Shown piece by piece: positions 8,860 through 16,903 of a stretch of 27,911 nt of DNA. The translations under genes were made by a program, and so were the position numbers. Numbering within the stretch: the stretch's first letter is position 1; the number at the start of each line of letters is the position of its first letter. Under the pieces are notes generated by a model that was not told the origin of the DNA, made no database searches, and saw only the letters and a list, made by a program, of their open reading frames with translations. Source of the DNA: Lachnospiraceae bacterium (lineage in GTDB: Bacteria; Bacillota_A; Clostridia; Lachnospirales; Lachnospiraceae); NCBI GenBank assembly GCA_017620345.1, contig JAFZQP010000084.1, forward strand, positions 1-27,911, read 5' to 3'.

Positions 8860-9784
8860 AATTTAACCTGTCCTTTACAACATATAAAGGTCTGTTTTTT
8901 GTCTCATCAAAAATCTTACCTATGTACAATCCGATAACGCCGAGGAACATCAGTATTATTCCGCCGACCATGTATATAGAGATGAGAAGGCTGGTCCAAC
9001 CTTCGATAACGTCGCCAAATACAAAATAATTGATCAGTCCGTATATGATTATTATGACTGAGATGATAACAAACGCGAATCCTATTCCTATAGACAGATG
9101 CAGCGGTTTGTTAGACTGCGATGTAACGATATCAAATGCAAGTTTGAGTTTTTTTGCAAAACTATATGAACTTTCGCCCGATGCCCTCTCATCACTCTCC
9201 AGATCTATGTAGGCCACACTGAACCCGAGCCACTGCTGGAATACAGAAAAATCTCTGCAATGCTCTCTCATCCTGCACTGTTCTTTTATCACTTTCTTTT
9301 TCGCGATACAGTAGTTGCTTAAGTTTGCGTCAATGTCCTTATCGGTGAACAGATTACAGATCCTGTAGAATAACTTCGAGAATATCTTGACACTGTTCTT
9401 ATCTTTTCTGTTGACCCTGCGGGCCCACACGATATCATATCCTTCCCGGAGTTTTTCATACATCTGTGCTATATGTTCGGGACGATCCTGAAGATCGCAG
9501 TCCATCACAACGACAGCATCACCCCGGCATATATCAAGACCTGCCAGTATAGCACGGTGCTGACCGAAATTCTTGGAAAGGTTCAGTCCAACTACTTTGC
9601 AGTCATTTTCACATATATCCTTTATCACTTCCCATGATCCCTGCGGGCAGGCATCATTAACAAATACGATCTCGTATTTGTCCGTGATCTTCCTAAGGGT
9701 ATTTGTAAGTCTTGTATAAAGTTCATATAGCGCATCCCGGCATCCATATACCGGGATCACGATCGATATATCCATATCACTCAT
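8783..9784 (-). CDS. GtrB/CsbB/DPM1-type family 2 glycosyltransferase with two C-terminal TMs
   Basis: From the ATG at 9784 this is a 333-aa enzyme: a GT-A domain (about 1-225) with V-I-P-V-Y at 9-13, the metal- and sugar-nucleotide-binding D-C-D-L-Q-D at 95-100, the acceptor-side Q-Q-W at 183-185, and two TMs at about 232-256 and 266-290. The tail is typical of enzymes that move a sugar from a nucleotide to undecaprenyl phosphate on the cytoplasmic face. A TTG start at 9796 is possible, but ATG with GGAG just upstream is preferred, although spacing is short. ATG overlaps the stop of the upstream coiled-coil gene by 8 nt. With the YfhO-family gene downstream it forms the loading and transfer halves of a three-component glycosylation system. 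It is a paralogue of the fragment at 2-280. Confidence 0.92.
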   Translation of the reverse strand: MSDMDISIVIPVYGCRDALYELYTRLTNTLRKITDKYEIVFVNDACPQGSWEVIKDICENDCKVVGLNLSKNFGQHRAILAGLDICRGDAVVVMDCDLQDRPEHIAQMYEKLREGYDIVWARRVNRKDKNSVKIFSKLFYRICNLFTDKDIDANLSNYCIAKKKVIKEQCRMREHCRDFSVFQQWLGFSVAYIDLESDERASGESSYSFAKKLKLAFDIVTSQSNKPLHLSIGIGFAFVIISVIIIIYGLINYFVFGDVIEGWTSLLISIYMVGGIILMFLGVIGLYIGKIFDETKNRPLYVVKDRLNYEEDRDHRGIIPSGASYTEGKEQRD

Positions 9785-10985
9785 ATTCTCCGACAATTTC
9801 TATTATATCCTCCGCATATTTCGGGTACTCTCTTACGAGCGCCTCGAGCTCTTTCTTGGCAGTTTCAAGATTGTATATCTCAAAATCAATTCCCTTCTTA
9901 AGGCGCTGACGCTGAACGATCAGCTGCTTTCTTATATCCTTTGCCTCATCGTCATAGACAAGAACACCCGGCTGGTATATCCATACCGTGGGATCATTTA
10001 TGTGATAATGCTTCAGCACCTGATAAAGCTCACTCCTTGCCACGTCCATGCGCTGTGATATGTCAGAAGCGTGCTCTCTTGCTTCCTTCTCTTCAACATA
10101 CTTGTCCCATATGTAGGCCAGTTCATGAGAGTTCATTACGCCGTATTTGGCGTAATTATAATCAAGCACATTCGTAATGTTGACGTATTTTATCTTTACG
10201 GTGTTCTGTACACTTATCGCCTTGTTAAGTTTCCTGTTGGCACTGGCTATACCGCTCTGTGCATTCTGGTACATCACGAACGAAGATGTAAGCGCTACAG
10301 CAAAGGCACCTGCGAGTATTATCCATCCCATCTCAACTTCAACGTGCATGGCCTGGTTAAGGACAAACATAAGCGCCGCAGCCATGACCGCACCGAATAT
10401 TGCCACAAAAGCGATGTTTTTAGCTGTACGCGCTCTGGATCTCTCTTCTTTTCTCTGATATGCCACCGCACCCTTTTCGCCTTCAAGAAGGTTAAGGTCG
10501 CGTCGCACCGCCATCTGGTACTCCTCGTCTTCCTTCATCTTGGCAAGTATTGACGGAATGTCCTTGGCAAGGCGTTCCATTTCCCGGTACTGCGATTCGG
10601 TGATCTTCTTTGCGGGACGTGTGTAACTGCTGTCCTCCTGTTCTATCTTGATGACCCTGTTCGCTCTTATCCTGACCTGGCTTTTGTCTGCCAGTGGCAG
10701 CTTTTCAAGTTCTTCAAGATCCGCAAGGCGCTGTGTGACCTGCTGATACTCTATCTTCTGAGCATCAACATCTTTTGAGGCGACAGCCATCATGTCGCAG
10801 TATTCCCTTACATACTGCTCCCGCTGTGCCTTGTCATTCATATTGAGGGTGCGGCGTCTTCTGGATGCTTTTGCAAGCGACTCCATGAGCGACTCTGCCG
10901 ATTCCGAGGAAAAATTGATCTCGATATCGTCAAAATCGTCTTCGCCGAATCCGAGTATGTCTTTTACCCAATTGAGTATTTTCAT
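9777..10985 (-). CDS. Coiled-coil protein with a central two-TM hairpin, unknown function
   Basis: From the ATG at 10985 the protein is 402 aa. It has an acidic N-terminus, a long charged helical region rich in E, K, R and Q (about 50-190), two TMs (about 191-211 and 219-240), and a second charged helical region to the end. The layout resembles a membrane-anchored scaffold with both helical arms on the same side. I recognise no domain. An in-frame ATG at 11006 exists, but it lies inside a perfect hairpin; the ATG at 10985 follows GGGAAG and gives a natural M-K-I-L-N-W start. It is fourth in the minus-strand unit and its stop overlaps the glycosyltransferase start, which ties the unknown proteins to the glycan genes. 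Confidence 0.85.
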   Translation of the reverse strand: MKILNWVKDILGFGEDDFDDIEINFSSESAESLMESLAKASRRRRTLNMNDKAQREQYVREYCDMMAVASKDVDAQKIEYQQVTQRLADLEELEKLPLADKSQVRIRANRVIKIEQEDSSYTRPAKKITESQYREMERLAKDIPSILAKMKEDEEYQMAVRRDLNLLEGEKGAVAYQRKEERSRARTAKNIAFVAIFGAVMAAALMFVLNQAMHVEVEMGWIILAGAFAVALTSSFVMYQNAQSGIASANRKLNKAISVQNTVKIKYVNITNVLDYNYAKYGVMNSHELAYIWDKYVEEKEAREHASDISQRMDVARSELYQVLKHYHINDPTVWIYQPGVLVYDDEAKDIRKQLIVQRQRLKKGIDFEIYNLETAKKELEALVREYPKYAEDIIEIVGEYE

Positions 10986-11002
10986 ATGTTCTACGCTTCC
11001 CA

Positions 11003-11067
11003 ACATCGACTCCGTCGATGTCGCCGTGACACCAGGACTCCGTCTGCTTCGCAGACACCTCGTGTCA
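11003..11067 (-). repeat. Two adjacent intercistronic hairpins sharing a 9-bp repeat
   Basis: The gap between the TPR-like gene and the coiled-coil gene contains two inverted repeats. The first (11003-11021) has an 8-bp perfect stem and a 3-nt loop, and encloses the in-frame ATG at 11006. The second (11027-11067) has an outer TGACAC/GTGTCA stem, a short AGG/CCT stem and an inner perfect GTCTGC/GCAGAC stem with a 3-nt loop; it includes the TGA of the upstream gene. The 9-mer GACTCCGTC (plus strand) occurs in both, at 11008-11016 and 11036-11044. No T-tract follows, so a simple terminator is unlikely. An RNA processing or stability element, or a REP-like palindromic unit, fits better. Confidence 0.6.
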
Positions 11068-11901
11068 TTCCATCATCCTACGATAATCCGTTTTCCAGTC
11101 TTCGAGTGTATAGTCGAGCATTCTGTAGTACTCCGAAACTTTACCTGCATCACGCAGTTCAAGTATATCTTTCATCTTGTCTCCGTACGGAGAATCTATC
11201 TGTGCTTCTCTTGCGGATCTCATCAGTCTGACTGCTTCAAGCGCGATACGCTCGTCATAACCGTTCTTGACAACTATCCTGTCATATTCACCCTTCTTTT
11301 CACTTAGACGCAGGCATACAAGATACATGATCAGGCTCTCCTTCGACCCATCCATATCATATGCCTTTTTGAAGTACTCTCCCGCCTTATCGATAAGGAA
11401 CATGAGCGCATATGCGCATCCTACATTGTGAAGGATCGAACTGTACAGTTCCGGTTCCTCTTCTTTATTAAGGACAGACAGGACATACTGATATTCTTCA
11501 ATAGCCCTGGGATACTTGTTGGCAACAAGAAGATTATCACCCCTGACCTTTCTCTTGGCTGCGAACGAAAGAGACGCATTGTCAACGAGTATCTGTTTGA
11601 TCCTGGCGATCTCTTCCTCATTGCAGTAGTTCGTATCGATCAGTATGGTCGTGACCATCTCTCCAAGTGTCTTGCCTGCCTTGATCATCATACGAAGCTT
11701 AGCGGCAAGAGGAGCCATATCAAGGTTATCACGCATATAGTCGCACAGCCTTACATCGATAAGATCATTATCGAGGATATAGGCATTGGCGCACAGGTAA
11801 TAACACAGCTCATCCATAGAGTATATGTTAACACCCAGTCCCGATAGGAAATATGGAGTTGTGGATAATGTGCCTATGCACATATACATTTGCGTTGCCA
11901 C
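11065..11901 (-). CDS. TPR-like helical protein, unknown function
   Basis: About 278 aa, soluble. Residues about 116-200 look like tetratricopeptide repeats: A-I-E-E-Y-Q-Y-V-L followed by N-V-G-C-A-Y-A-L and A-G-E-Y-F-K-K-A-Y. The N-terminal half is helical with cysteines and aromatics and no family I know. The frame is open to a GTG at 11916 that overlaps the upstream TGA (GTGA). I prefer the GTG at 11901 because AGGAG stands exactly 5 nt before it. Either way the gene is tightly coupled to the Hsp70-like gene upstream. TPR modules bind peptides, including Hsp70 tails in other systems, so a partnership with the preceding gene is attractive but inferred. Confidence 0.82.
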   Translation of the reverse strand: MATQMYMCIGTLSTTPYFLSGLGVNIYSMDELCYYLCANAYILDNDLIDVRLCDYMRDNLDMAPLAAKLRMMIKAGKTLGEMVTTILIDTNYCNEEEIARIKQILVDNASLSFAAKRKVRGDNLLVANKYPRAIEEYQYVLSVLNKEEEPELYSSILHNVGCAYALMFLIDKAGEYFKKAYDMDGSKESLIMYLVCLRLSEKKGEYDRIVVKNGYDERIALEAVRLMRSAREAQIDSPYGDKMKDILELRDAGKVSEYYRMLDYTLEDWKTDYRRMME

Positions 11902-11912
11902 GGTATCTCCTG

Positions 11913-13190
11913 TCACTCAAATTCAATTATCTTCTGCCATTTTCTGCCGGTTGAAGGATAGAACTCGCCAAATCCGAGATCCTCCACCTCTATCTTCATA
12001 CGCGTCTCGGATTCAAACTCGACCGACAGCCTCAGCCTTGATGCCTTCGGAGGTCTGTCCGGAAGGCCGGACAGATCTACTTCGATCGTTTCCGCGCCCT
12101 TCCCGTCAAGAGGTGTCATTATAAGCGGAATGCTCTTGGCCGCACCAAGAACAAAATCATATGTCACGCCCGAATCATACCAGTTCTCACCTGCGTCCGC
12201 CACGGCAAGATACTCTTCCTCACCGGCAACATACATATGAAGCCCTAAATTAAACTTCAGTTTATCACGTCCGAGAAAAACAAATCTCTTATTCAGCTCA
12301 CAGGGCGCAGCCTTGTCCTTGCCGCAATAGCATGCACCTTTGGAATACATATTGCGTCCCTGGAATACGCGCTTGCCCATACACATGAACTTAAGCGTCT
12401 TGTTGCACCATCCGCCCTCGAATCCCTCTCCGAGCAGGAAAACGGTGCCCACATTCTTGTTTGCAAAGTAATCGTGTGATATCTGCAGGACCATCTCATC
12501 GATCCTGTCAGCTTTCTCAACCGATTCTTCTTCCTTCATCATATACTTGGGCATTTTGATCTCTTCAAAAGCCGTCCTGTCAACAAACGCAACAACCGGC
12601 TCAGTCGCCCTGTTCATCCATAGTTCATACGCCTTAAGACAGGGACCCGAATAATCAAATACAACGACATCCCTTTCCCACAGATCTTCAGGCTGATGAA
12701 GAAGATAATAAAATATGCTCTCTTCATAAGTCTGAATGATGATCTTCTCACGCGGAACAGGCATTGACCCTGCGATCCTCTCAACGATGTCAACGTATCT
12801 GCCTTCAAGCGACGCCACCGTGATGATCATGTATTCAACTTCCGACGGTGACAGTACCATTGACAGCATGTTAAGAGATCGACGTACAAACAATATCAGC
12901 AGATCCGTCGGATCATATGCCTCACCCTCGATCTCGATCTTTGCTCCCGCAGCAGCAAAGCTGAGCATCTGGTCAACAAGCGTGGCGTTTCCGATCTGCG
13001 CGGACTTGATCGCAGCATTTCCGAACTCCCACTGGGCAACACCCTTACGCTTGGACAGCACGGTAGGGATGCCGAGACGCTCTTCTTCCTCGTCATTCGC
13101 TACCGTTTCCGGGACGGAATTATTCAGTTCAAAATAGCTGATCTGTGACATCGCGTCATTCAGATCGTAACCGATTATGTACTTAGCCAT
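11913..13190 (-). CDS. DUF5716-like protein: degenerate, shortened Hsp70/actin-fold protein
   Basis: From the ATG at 13190 (AGGA six nt upstream; a frame extension to 13262 is not used) the protein is 425 aa. Actin/Hsp70 ATPase signatures appear in order: I-I-G-Y-D-L-N at 5-11 (phosphate-1), T-Y-E-E-S-I-F-Y-Y-L-L at 154-164 (position of the Hsp70 E-P-T-A-A-A-L connect segment), V-V-V-F-D-Y-S-G at 175-182 (phosphate-2), and V-F-L-L-G-E-G-F at 250-257 with G-R-N-M-Y-S-K-G-A-C at 278-287 (adenosine/connect-2). Residues 359-418 look like a miniature Hsp70 beta substrate-binding domain. Several consensus glycines and threonines are replaced, so ATP turnover is uncertain. I believe this is the family called DUF5716. 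It is second in the operon, just after the DUF5717-like gene. Confidence 0.82.
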   Translation of the reverse strand: MAKYIIGYDLNDAMSQISYFELNNSVPETVANDEEEERLGIPTVLSKRKGVAQWEFGNAAIKSAQIGNATLVDQMLSFAAAGAKIEIEGEAYDPTDLLILFVRRSLNMLSMVLSPSEVEYMIITVASLEGRYVDIVERIAGSMPVPREKIIIQTYEESIFYYLLHQPEDLWERDVVVFDYSGPCLKAYELWMNRATEPVVAFVDRTAFEEIKMPKYMMKEEESVEKADRIDEMVLQISHDYFANKNVGTVFLLGEGFEGGWCNKTLKFMCMGKRVFQGRNMYSKGACYCGKDKAAPCELNKRFVFLGRDKLKFNLGLHMYVAGEEEYLAVADAGENWYDSGVTYDFVLGAAKSIPLIMTPLDGKGAETIEVDLSGLPDRPPKASRLRLSVEFESETRMKIEVEDLGFGEFYPSTGRKWQKIIEFE

Positions 13191-13215
13191 GATTTTCCTG
13201 TTCCGCAGATTCCTA

Positions 13216-16200
13216 TCAGCGAAGCTTAAATACCTTGTGGGCGAACGCATCCGCCTCAACATATTCTCTCATTATATCAAGAAGTGTATTATCATCCTGT
13301 ACCGTTCTTGATACGACCATGTCATTGAGCATCGTATATCTTGATTCAACACGGGCCGCGCTCGTATCACTGACTGACAGCGAATCGCTGGCCGTGAGCA
13401 CTTCTTTTCCGTTTTGTTCCTCTGTTATGTAATACTGCAGGTTCTCTCCGAAGAAAAGTATGAACTCTCTCGTAAACACTCCTCCAAACATGTTTCTCAT
13501 CTCTTCGGTATGATAATTGTCATCATCCTCCTGACCGTTCTCAAGTATGTAATGAAGCATGACTCTGTAGCTCGGATCGGTCCTGTATTCGATTATGGTC
13601 TTATCAAGATAATCTCCTATCTCTGGAACAAGATCGACATACTTTTCGAAGAATCTGAAATATGTATTCCTGTGCATGAAGTCGATAAGGAATTCAGCCA
13701 GCATGCTCTTGACTTTCTCGGAAGGCCGCTCCTTGTCTTCCGAATAATGCTTGAGAAGCGCCAGCTTGCATGCATCGTTTATATGTTCCCCGAGCCTGTA
13801 CAGTTCTGTAATATGCGAAAATACTCTCTCATCCGTAAGCCGTTCCTTGGCAAAATACTCAAACGAACAATACGACAGATATGCAAGCTGTACTTTGGTC
13901 CCGGATGCATTACGACAGTATTCCTCGAATATCTCTTCTTTCTCTCCAACAGTCGTATGAGTATACAACATCTGCACTATAAGTCTTTCCATAAGCGGGA
14001 ACGTGTCTATCTCAAAGTTCCTGGCCGCCTTCCATATATTGCGGAGCTGTTTGGTCAGACCGTTGTAATTCTCAACAAGATAGCGGAGAAGTACCTCATC
14101 GTATTTTCCGTTTTCAAACGCATAATAACAAAGCTTGATGAGAAGATTGTCGGGCGTTTTGTCGTTCTCCTGGATCATATGACTGCATACGCCAACGCAG
14201 TCCTTGGCGGCGATCTCCTCGGTACCGTAAATGCACATTATCTGGTAAGCCTTCTCATACATACCGCGGCGCGTCATGAACCTGACGACATTGGCACGAT
14301 CCTTGGCATACAATACTTTGATGTCCATGTTCAGAAGGAACTCATCAAGCGTGGTGATCTGATCATTATCATAATAGTAATGGATCAGAGCCATCCTGAT
14401 ATCGCGCTTATAGTATTCGGATACAAGCTCGGATTCGGCAAGTTCCCTGCAATACTCTACATTCGAATCATCAACCGTGACATAGTGTTTCTTGCCTTCA
14501 CACAGATACATATCGAAATAGACATTGTCTATAACGTAATAACGTATCGCCTGTATGAACACCGCCTCATTCATGAGCTTTCTGACATTGCTGTTGTCAA
14601 TGACCGTACGTCTCCCCGATGAATCCTCGGTAAACAGCATAAAATCACCCGAGTATATCGTCGGATAAGCATATCCGTTCTCTATCTTAAACGTTGTGGA
14701 TCCCTCAAACTGAGACTGTATGAGAACAACGTTCTTTGCTTCGGGATCATCTACCTTCACTTCATGGGCAAACAGTATCTTCGCAAGATGTCTGGCCATA
14801 TCGGGCTTGATCATCTCCATGAACAGAACGTCTTCATATATTCTGGCAAGATTACCGTCTATATGCTCCTGTTCTATCTGCTCAACGGCAAATACCTGCA
14901 TATGTTCCCGGTATGAATCATATGTATCCGCATATTCCCTCTTATGCGTTATCAGGTTGGCATACAGCAGCGCTATCCTGTGATAATTCATGTCATTCCT
15001 GAATCCGAAATACATGAGCACCGCCTTGGGGATCAGTGCATCATAATCGGCAGGTACCGAATACATGAAATACTCATACAGTTTTGTGATCCGAAGCTGC
15101 TTTTTGACAGCCTTGTCAAACCACGGGAAATACCGGGTTCCGGATATATTACCCTTTATGAGAAGTGTTGCCACGACTTCTACTATCTCATCATCTGATG
15201 ATATATCGTAGCACTTGCATAAAAGCTTATATAAAAGAGGATCGTATTCCCTCTGCTTTGCAGCCAGATACAATACCTGCTTTAATACCTCGTTGTCCAT
15301 CACGTCAAGCTTGGCCGCGAACATCAGGACCTGAAGTTCAAAATTTCCGAGTTTGTTAAGCTTCTCCGTATTGGCAACAAAGAAATTATACGCCTCGATG
15401 TACATGATCGGTGAAGTGCAACCTTTATCGTACATCTTCTCGATAAGCGATATCTTGCGTGTTGCGTTATCCGCAAGTCCTTCGTCCAGATATAACAGTG
15501 TCCACAGTATCTCAAAACTGTCGGGGTTAACATCAAACAGGTCATTTACCTTAACTGCAGTATCGTTTATGAATGCCTCCTCACGTATTATGAGTGTCTG
15601 CAGATACATAAAATACGCCCTGTGCTTTGCGGAGTACTCACTGATGTTCATTTCATTCTCGACGTGCTCAAGCACCCACTTGGCCTCATTCTCGCGGCGC
15701 TGAACAACGAGGAGCTGTGCCTGATACAGACGTGATACAGGATTTTTGTCATCAAGCGCATTCATACGCTCAACGATCTTCATCGACTCGCGTACCCATA
15801 CACCGACATTGGTCTTCTTCATGCGGAAATCGATGTACTGCCTCATAAGACGAAGTGTCAGATTTTTCTTCTCTCTTCTCTCAACCCTTCTTGCATTGAC
15901 CCTCGCTCTGTGTCTGGCGATTATCTTTACGTTCACTTCGCTGTGGGCCGATCTGATATTTATATTCCCGAAGTTCCTTCCTTCATGGAGTCTGTCCCCG
16001 ATGATAGTGAACTTAAGCAGATGATCGTTGCCGATAAAATCAGACGCACCGATGTGTTCCTTGTCGATCCTGATGAACTCAACATCGCTCGTAACCTGTA
16101 CATCTATATTCCCCCACGTCGATCTGTGCAGGATCATCTCGCATTCAACGTTATCCGATACGTCATTATATTCATATGACGTCCTGTCAACCGAATAAAT

Positions 16201-16776
16201 GATAGGACGCTTCTTGTTAATGGCTACGAGAAAATCATCCACTGCCTGAGGATCACCGGGATTATGTGAAAGACCTCTGAACTTGTCATAATGTATCCGG
16301 TCATTGCCGCCAAACACACGCTCAAATCCCTTTGAGTAAAACAGTTCAACGGCTTCATTCCAGTTAACCTGCGCCTGATTGGTGAAATGGAACAGGTTCC
16401 GAATATTGCCCATCGAGCTCTCTATTATCCCGTATGAGATAGAGAAAACGAAAGGAAGATAGTATTCTCCCGCATTCGATACGACCTGTATATCGCCCTT
16501 TACTACATCTCCGGGTTCCAGACCGGATGAGTCAAAAACATAATGTATTGATGCGGCTGCCTCTTTGTCAACATGATCGTTCCTGCAAACAAGCCGCATT
16601 GAGGAGGTATATATTGTGGCGGTAAAGTCTCTTCCGTCCTCGGATGAGAGTTCGAAGTTACCTTCAAACAGCTGCCCCTGTGGCATATCAGCTTCGATCC
16701 TGGCTGTGGAAAACAGAAGTTTTCCGCAATCATAATCAAAGAAGCCGTCAGAGCATCTGTCGATCACTTCGCGCAC
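13216..16776 (-). CDS. DUF5717-like giant protein: N-terminal beta domains plus long alpha-solenoid
   Basis: From the GTG at 16776 the protein is 1186 aa, soluble, with no signal peptide or TM. Residues 1-115 and about 185-290 look like two beta-sandwich (Ig-like) domains. A strongly basic stretch (R-H-R-A-R, then R-R-V-E-R-R-E-K-K) follows at about 285-310. From about 325 to 1060 the sequence is an almost unbroken run of helices with TPR-like spacing, with one beta-rich insertion near 700-780. The GTG at 16776 is chosen because AGGCGGTG, one base from the ideal Shine-Dalgarno, stands 6 nt upstream; the GTG at 16785 lies inside that site. It is first of eight genes behind a good promoter. Size and layout match what I remember as DUF5717. 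Function unknown; a scaffold role is inferred. Confidence 0.85.
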   Translation of the reverse strand: MREVIDRCSDGFFDYDCGKLLFSTARIEADMPQGQLFEGNFELSSEDGRDFTATIYTSSMRLVCRNDHVDKEAAASIHYVFDSSGLEPGDVVKGDIQVVSNAGEYYLPFVFSISYGIIESSMGNIRNLFHFTNQAQVNWNEAVELFYSKGFERVFGGNDRIHYDKFRGLSHNPGDPQAVDDFLVAINKKRPIIYSVDRTSYEYNDVSDNVECEMILHRSTWGNIDVQVTSDVEFIRIDKEHIGASDFIGNDHLLKFTIIGDRLHEGRNFGNINIRSAHSEVNVKIIARHRARVNARRVERREKKNLTLRLMRQYIDFRMKKTNVGVWVRESMKIVERMNALDDKNPVSRLYQAQLLVVQRRENEAKWVLEHVENEMNISEYSAKHRAYFMYLQTLIIREEAFINDTAVKVNDLFDVNPDSFEILWTLLYLDEGLADNATRKISLIEKMYDKGCTSPIMYIEAYNFFVANTEKLNKLGNFELQVLMFAAKLDVMDNEVLKQVLYLAAKQREYDPLLYKLLCKCYDISSDDEIVEVVATLLIKGNISGTRYFPWFDKAVKKQLRITKLYEYFMYSVPADYDALIPKAVLMYFGFRNDMNYHRIALLYANLITHKREYADTYDSYREHMQVFAVEQIEQEHIDGNLARIYEDVLFMEMIKPDMARHLAKILFAHEVKVDDPEAKNVVLIQSQFEGSTTFKIENGYAYPTIYSGDFMLFTEDSSGRRTVIDNSNVRKLMNEAVFIQAIRYYVIDNVYFDMYLCEGKKHYVTVDDSNVEYCRELAESELVSEYYKRDIRMALIHYYYDNDQITTLDEFLLNMDIKVLYAKDRANVVRFMTRRGMYEKAYQIMCIYGTEEIAAKDCVGVCSHMIQENDKTPDNLLIKLCYYAFENGKYDEVLLRYLVENYNGLTKQLRNIWKAARNFEIDTFPLMERLIVQMLYTHTTVGEKEEIFEEYCRNASGTKVQLAYLSYCSFEYFAKERLTDERVFSHITELYRLGEHINDACKLALLKHYSEDKERPSEKVKSMLAEFLIDFMHRNTYFRFFEKYVDLVPEIGDYLDKTIIEYRTDPSYRVMLHYILENGQEDDDNYHTEEMRNMFGGVFTREFILFFGENLQYYITEEQNGKEVLTASDSLSVSDTSAARVESRYTMLNDMVVSRTVQDDNTLLDIMREYVEADAFAHKVFKLR

Positions 16777-16815
16777 AATATTCACCGCCTTTCATAGAGA
16801 TTTTTTCAGAAATTT

Positions 16816-16844
16816 TTGACGCGATGTCGCCCAAGTGATATACT
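16816..16844 (+). promoter_or_regulatory. Sigma-A-type promoter for the PLP enzyme gene
   Basis: TTGACG (16816-16821), a 17-nt spacer and TATACT (16839-16844), each five of six to consensus. The predicted start is near 16851, about 53 nt before the ATG at 16904. It is back-to-back with the minus-strand promoter at 16869-16897, and the two predicted start points are only about 11 bp apart. Confidence 0.65.
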
Positions 16845-16868
16845 TTGGGCACATTAGCATACCTAAAT

Positions 16869-16897
16869 AGTATATCAAAAAAGAGGTAGAGGTTCAA
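16869..16897 (-). promoter_or_regulatory. Sigma-A-type promoter for the eight-gene DUF5717-like operon
   Basis: On the minus strand TTGAAC (16892-16897) is followed after 17 nt by TATACT (16869-16874). The predicted start is near 16862, giving a leader of about 85 nt before the GTG at 16776. No other good promoter was found between here and 3320, which supports one long transcript. Confidence 0.6.
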
Positions 16898-16903
16898 TAA
16901 AAT

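Noticed and set aside
11003..11067. Rho-independent terminator inside the operon
   Set aside because: Neither hairpin is followed by a T-rich run on either strand, and the next gene begins at once with no new promoter visible.
13191..13262. N-terminal extension of the DUF5716-like protein
   Set aside because: The extra 24 residues are arginine-rich noise overlapping the end of the preceding gene. The ATG at 13190 has its own AGGA and begins the phosphate-1 strand directly.
13414..14622. Long plus-strand ORF (402 codons) opposite the DUF5717-like gene
   Set aside because: It lies wholly inside a gene whose own frame shows clear helical-repeat protein sequence, and the translation looks like low-quality antisense. 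I saw no promoter for it.
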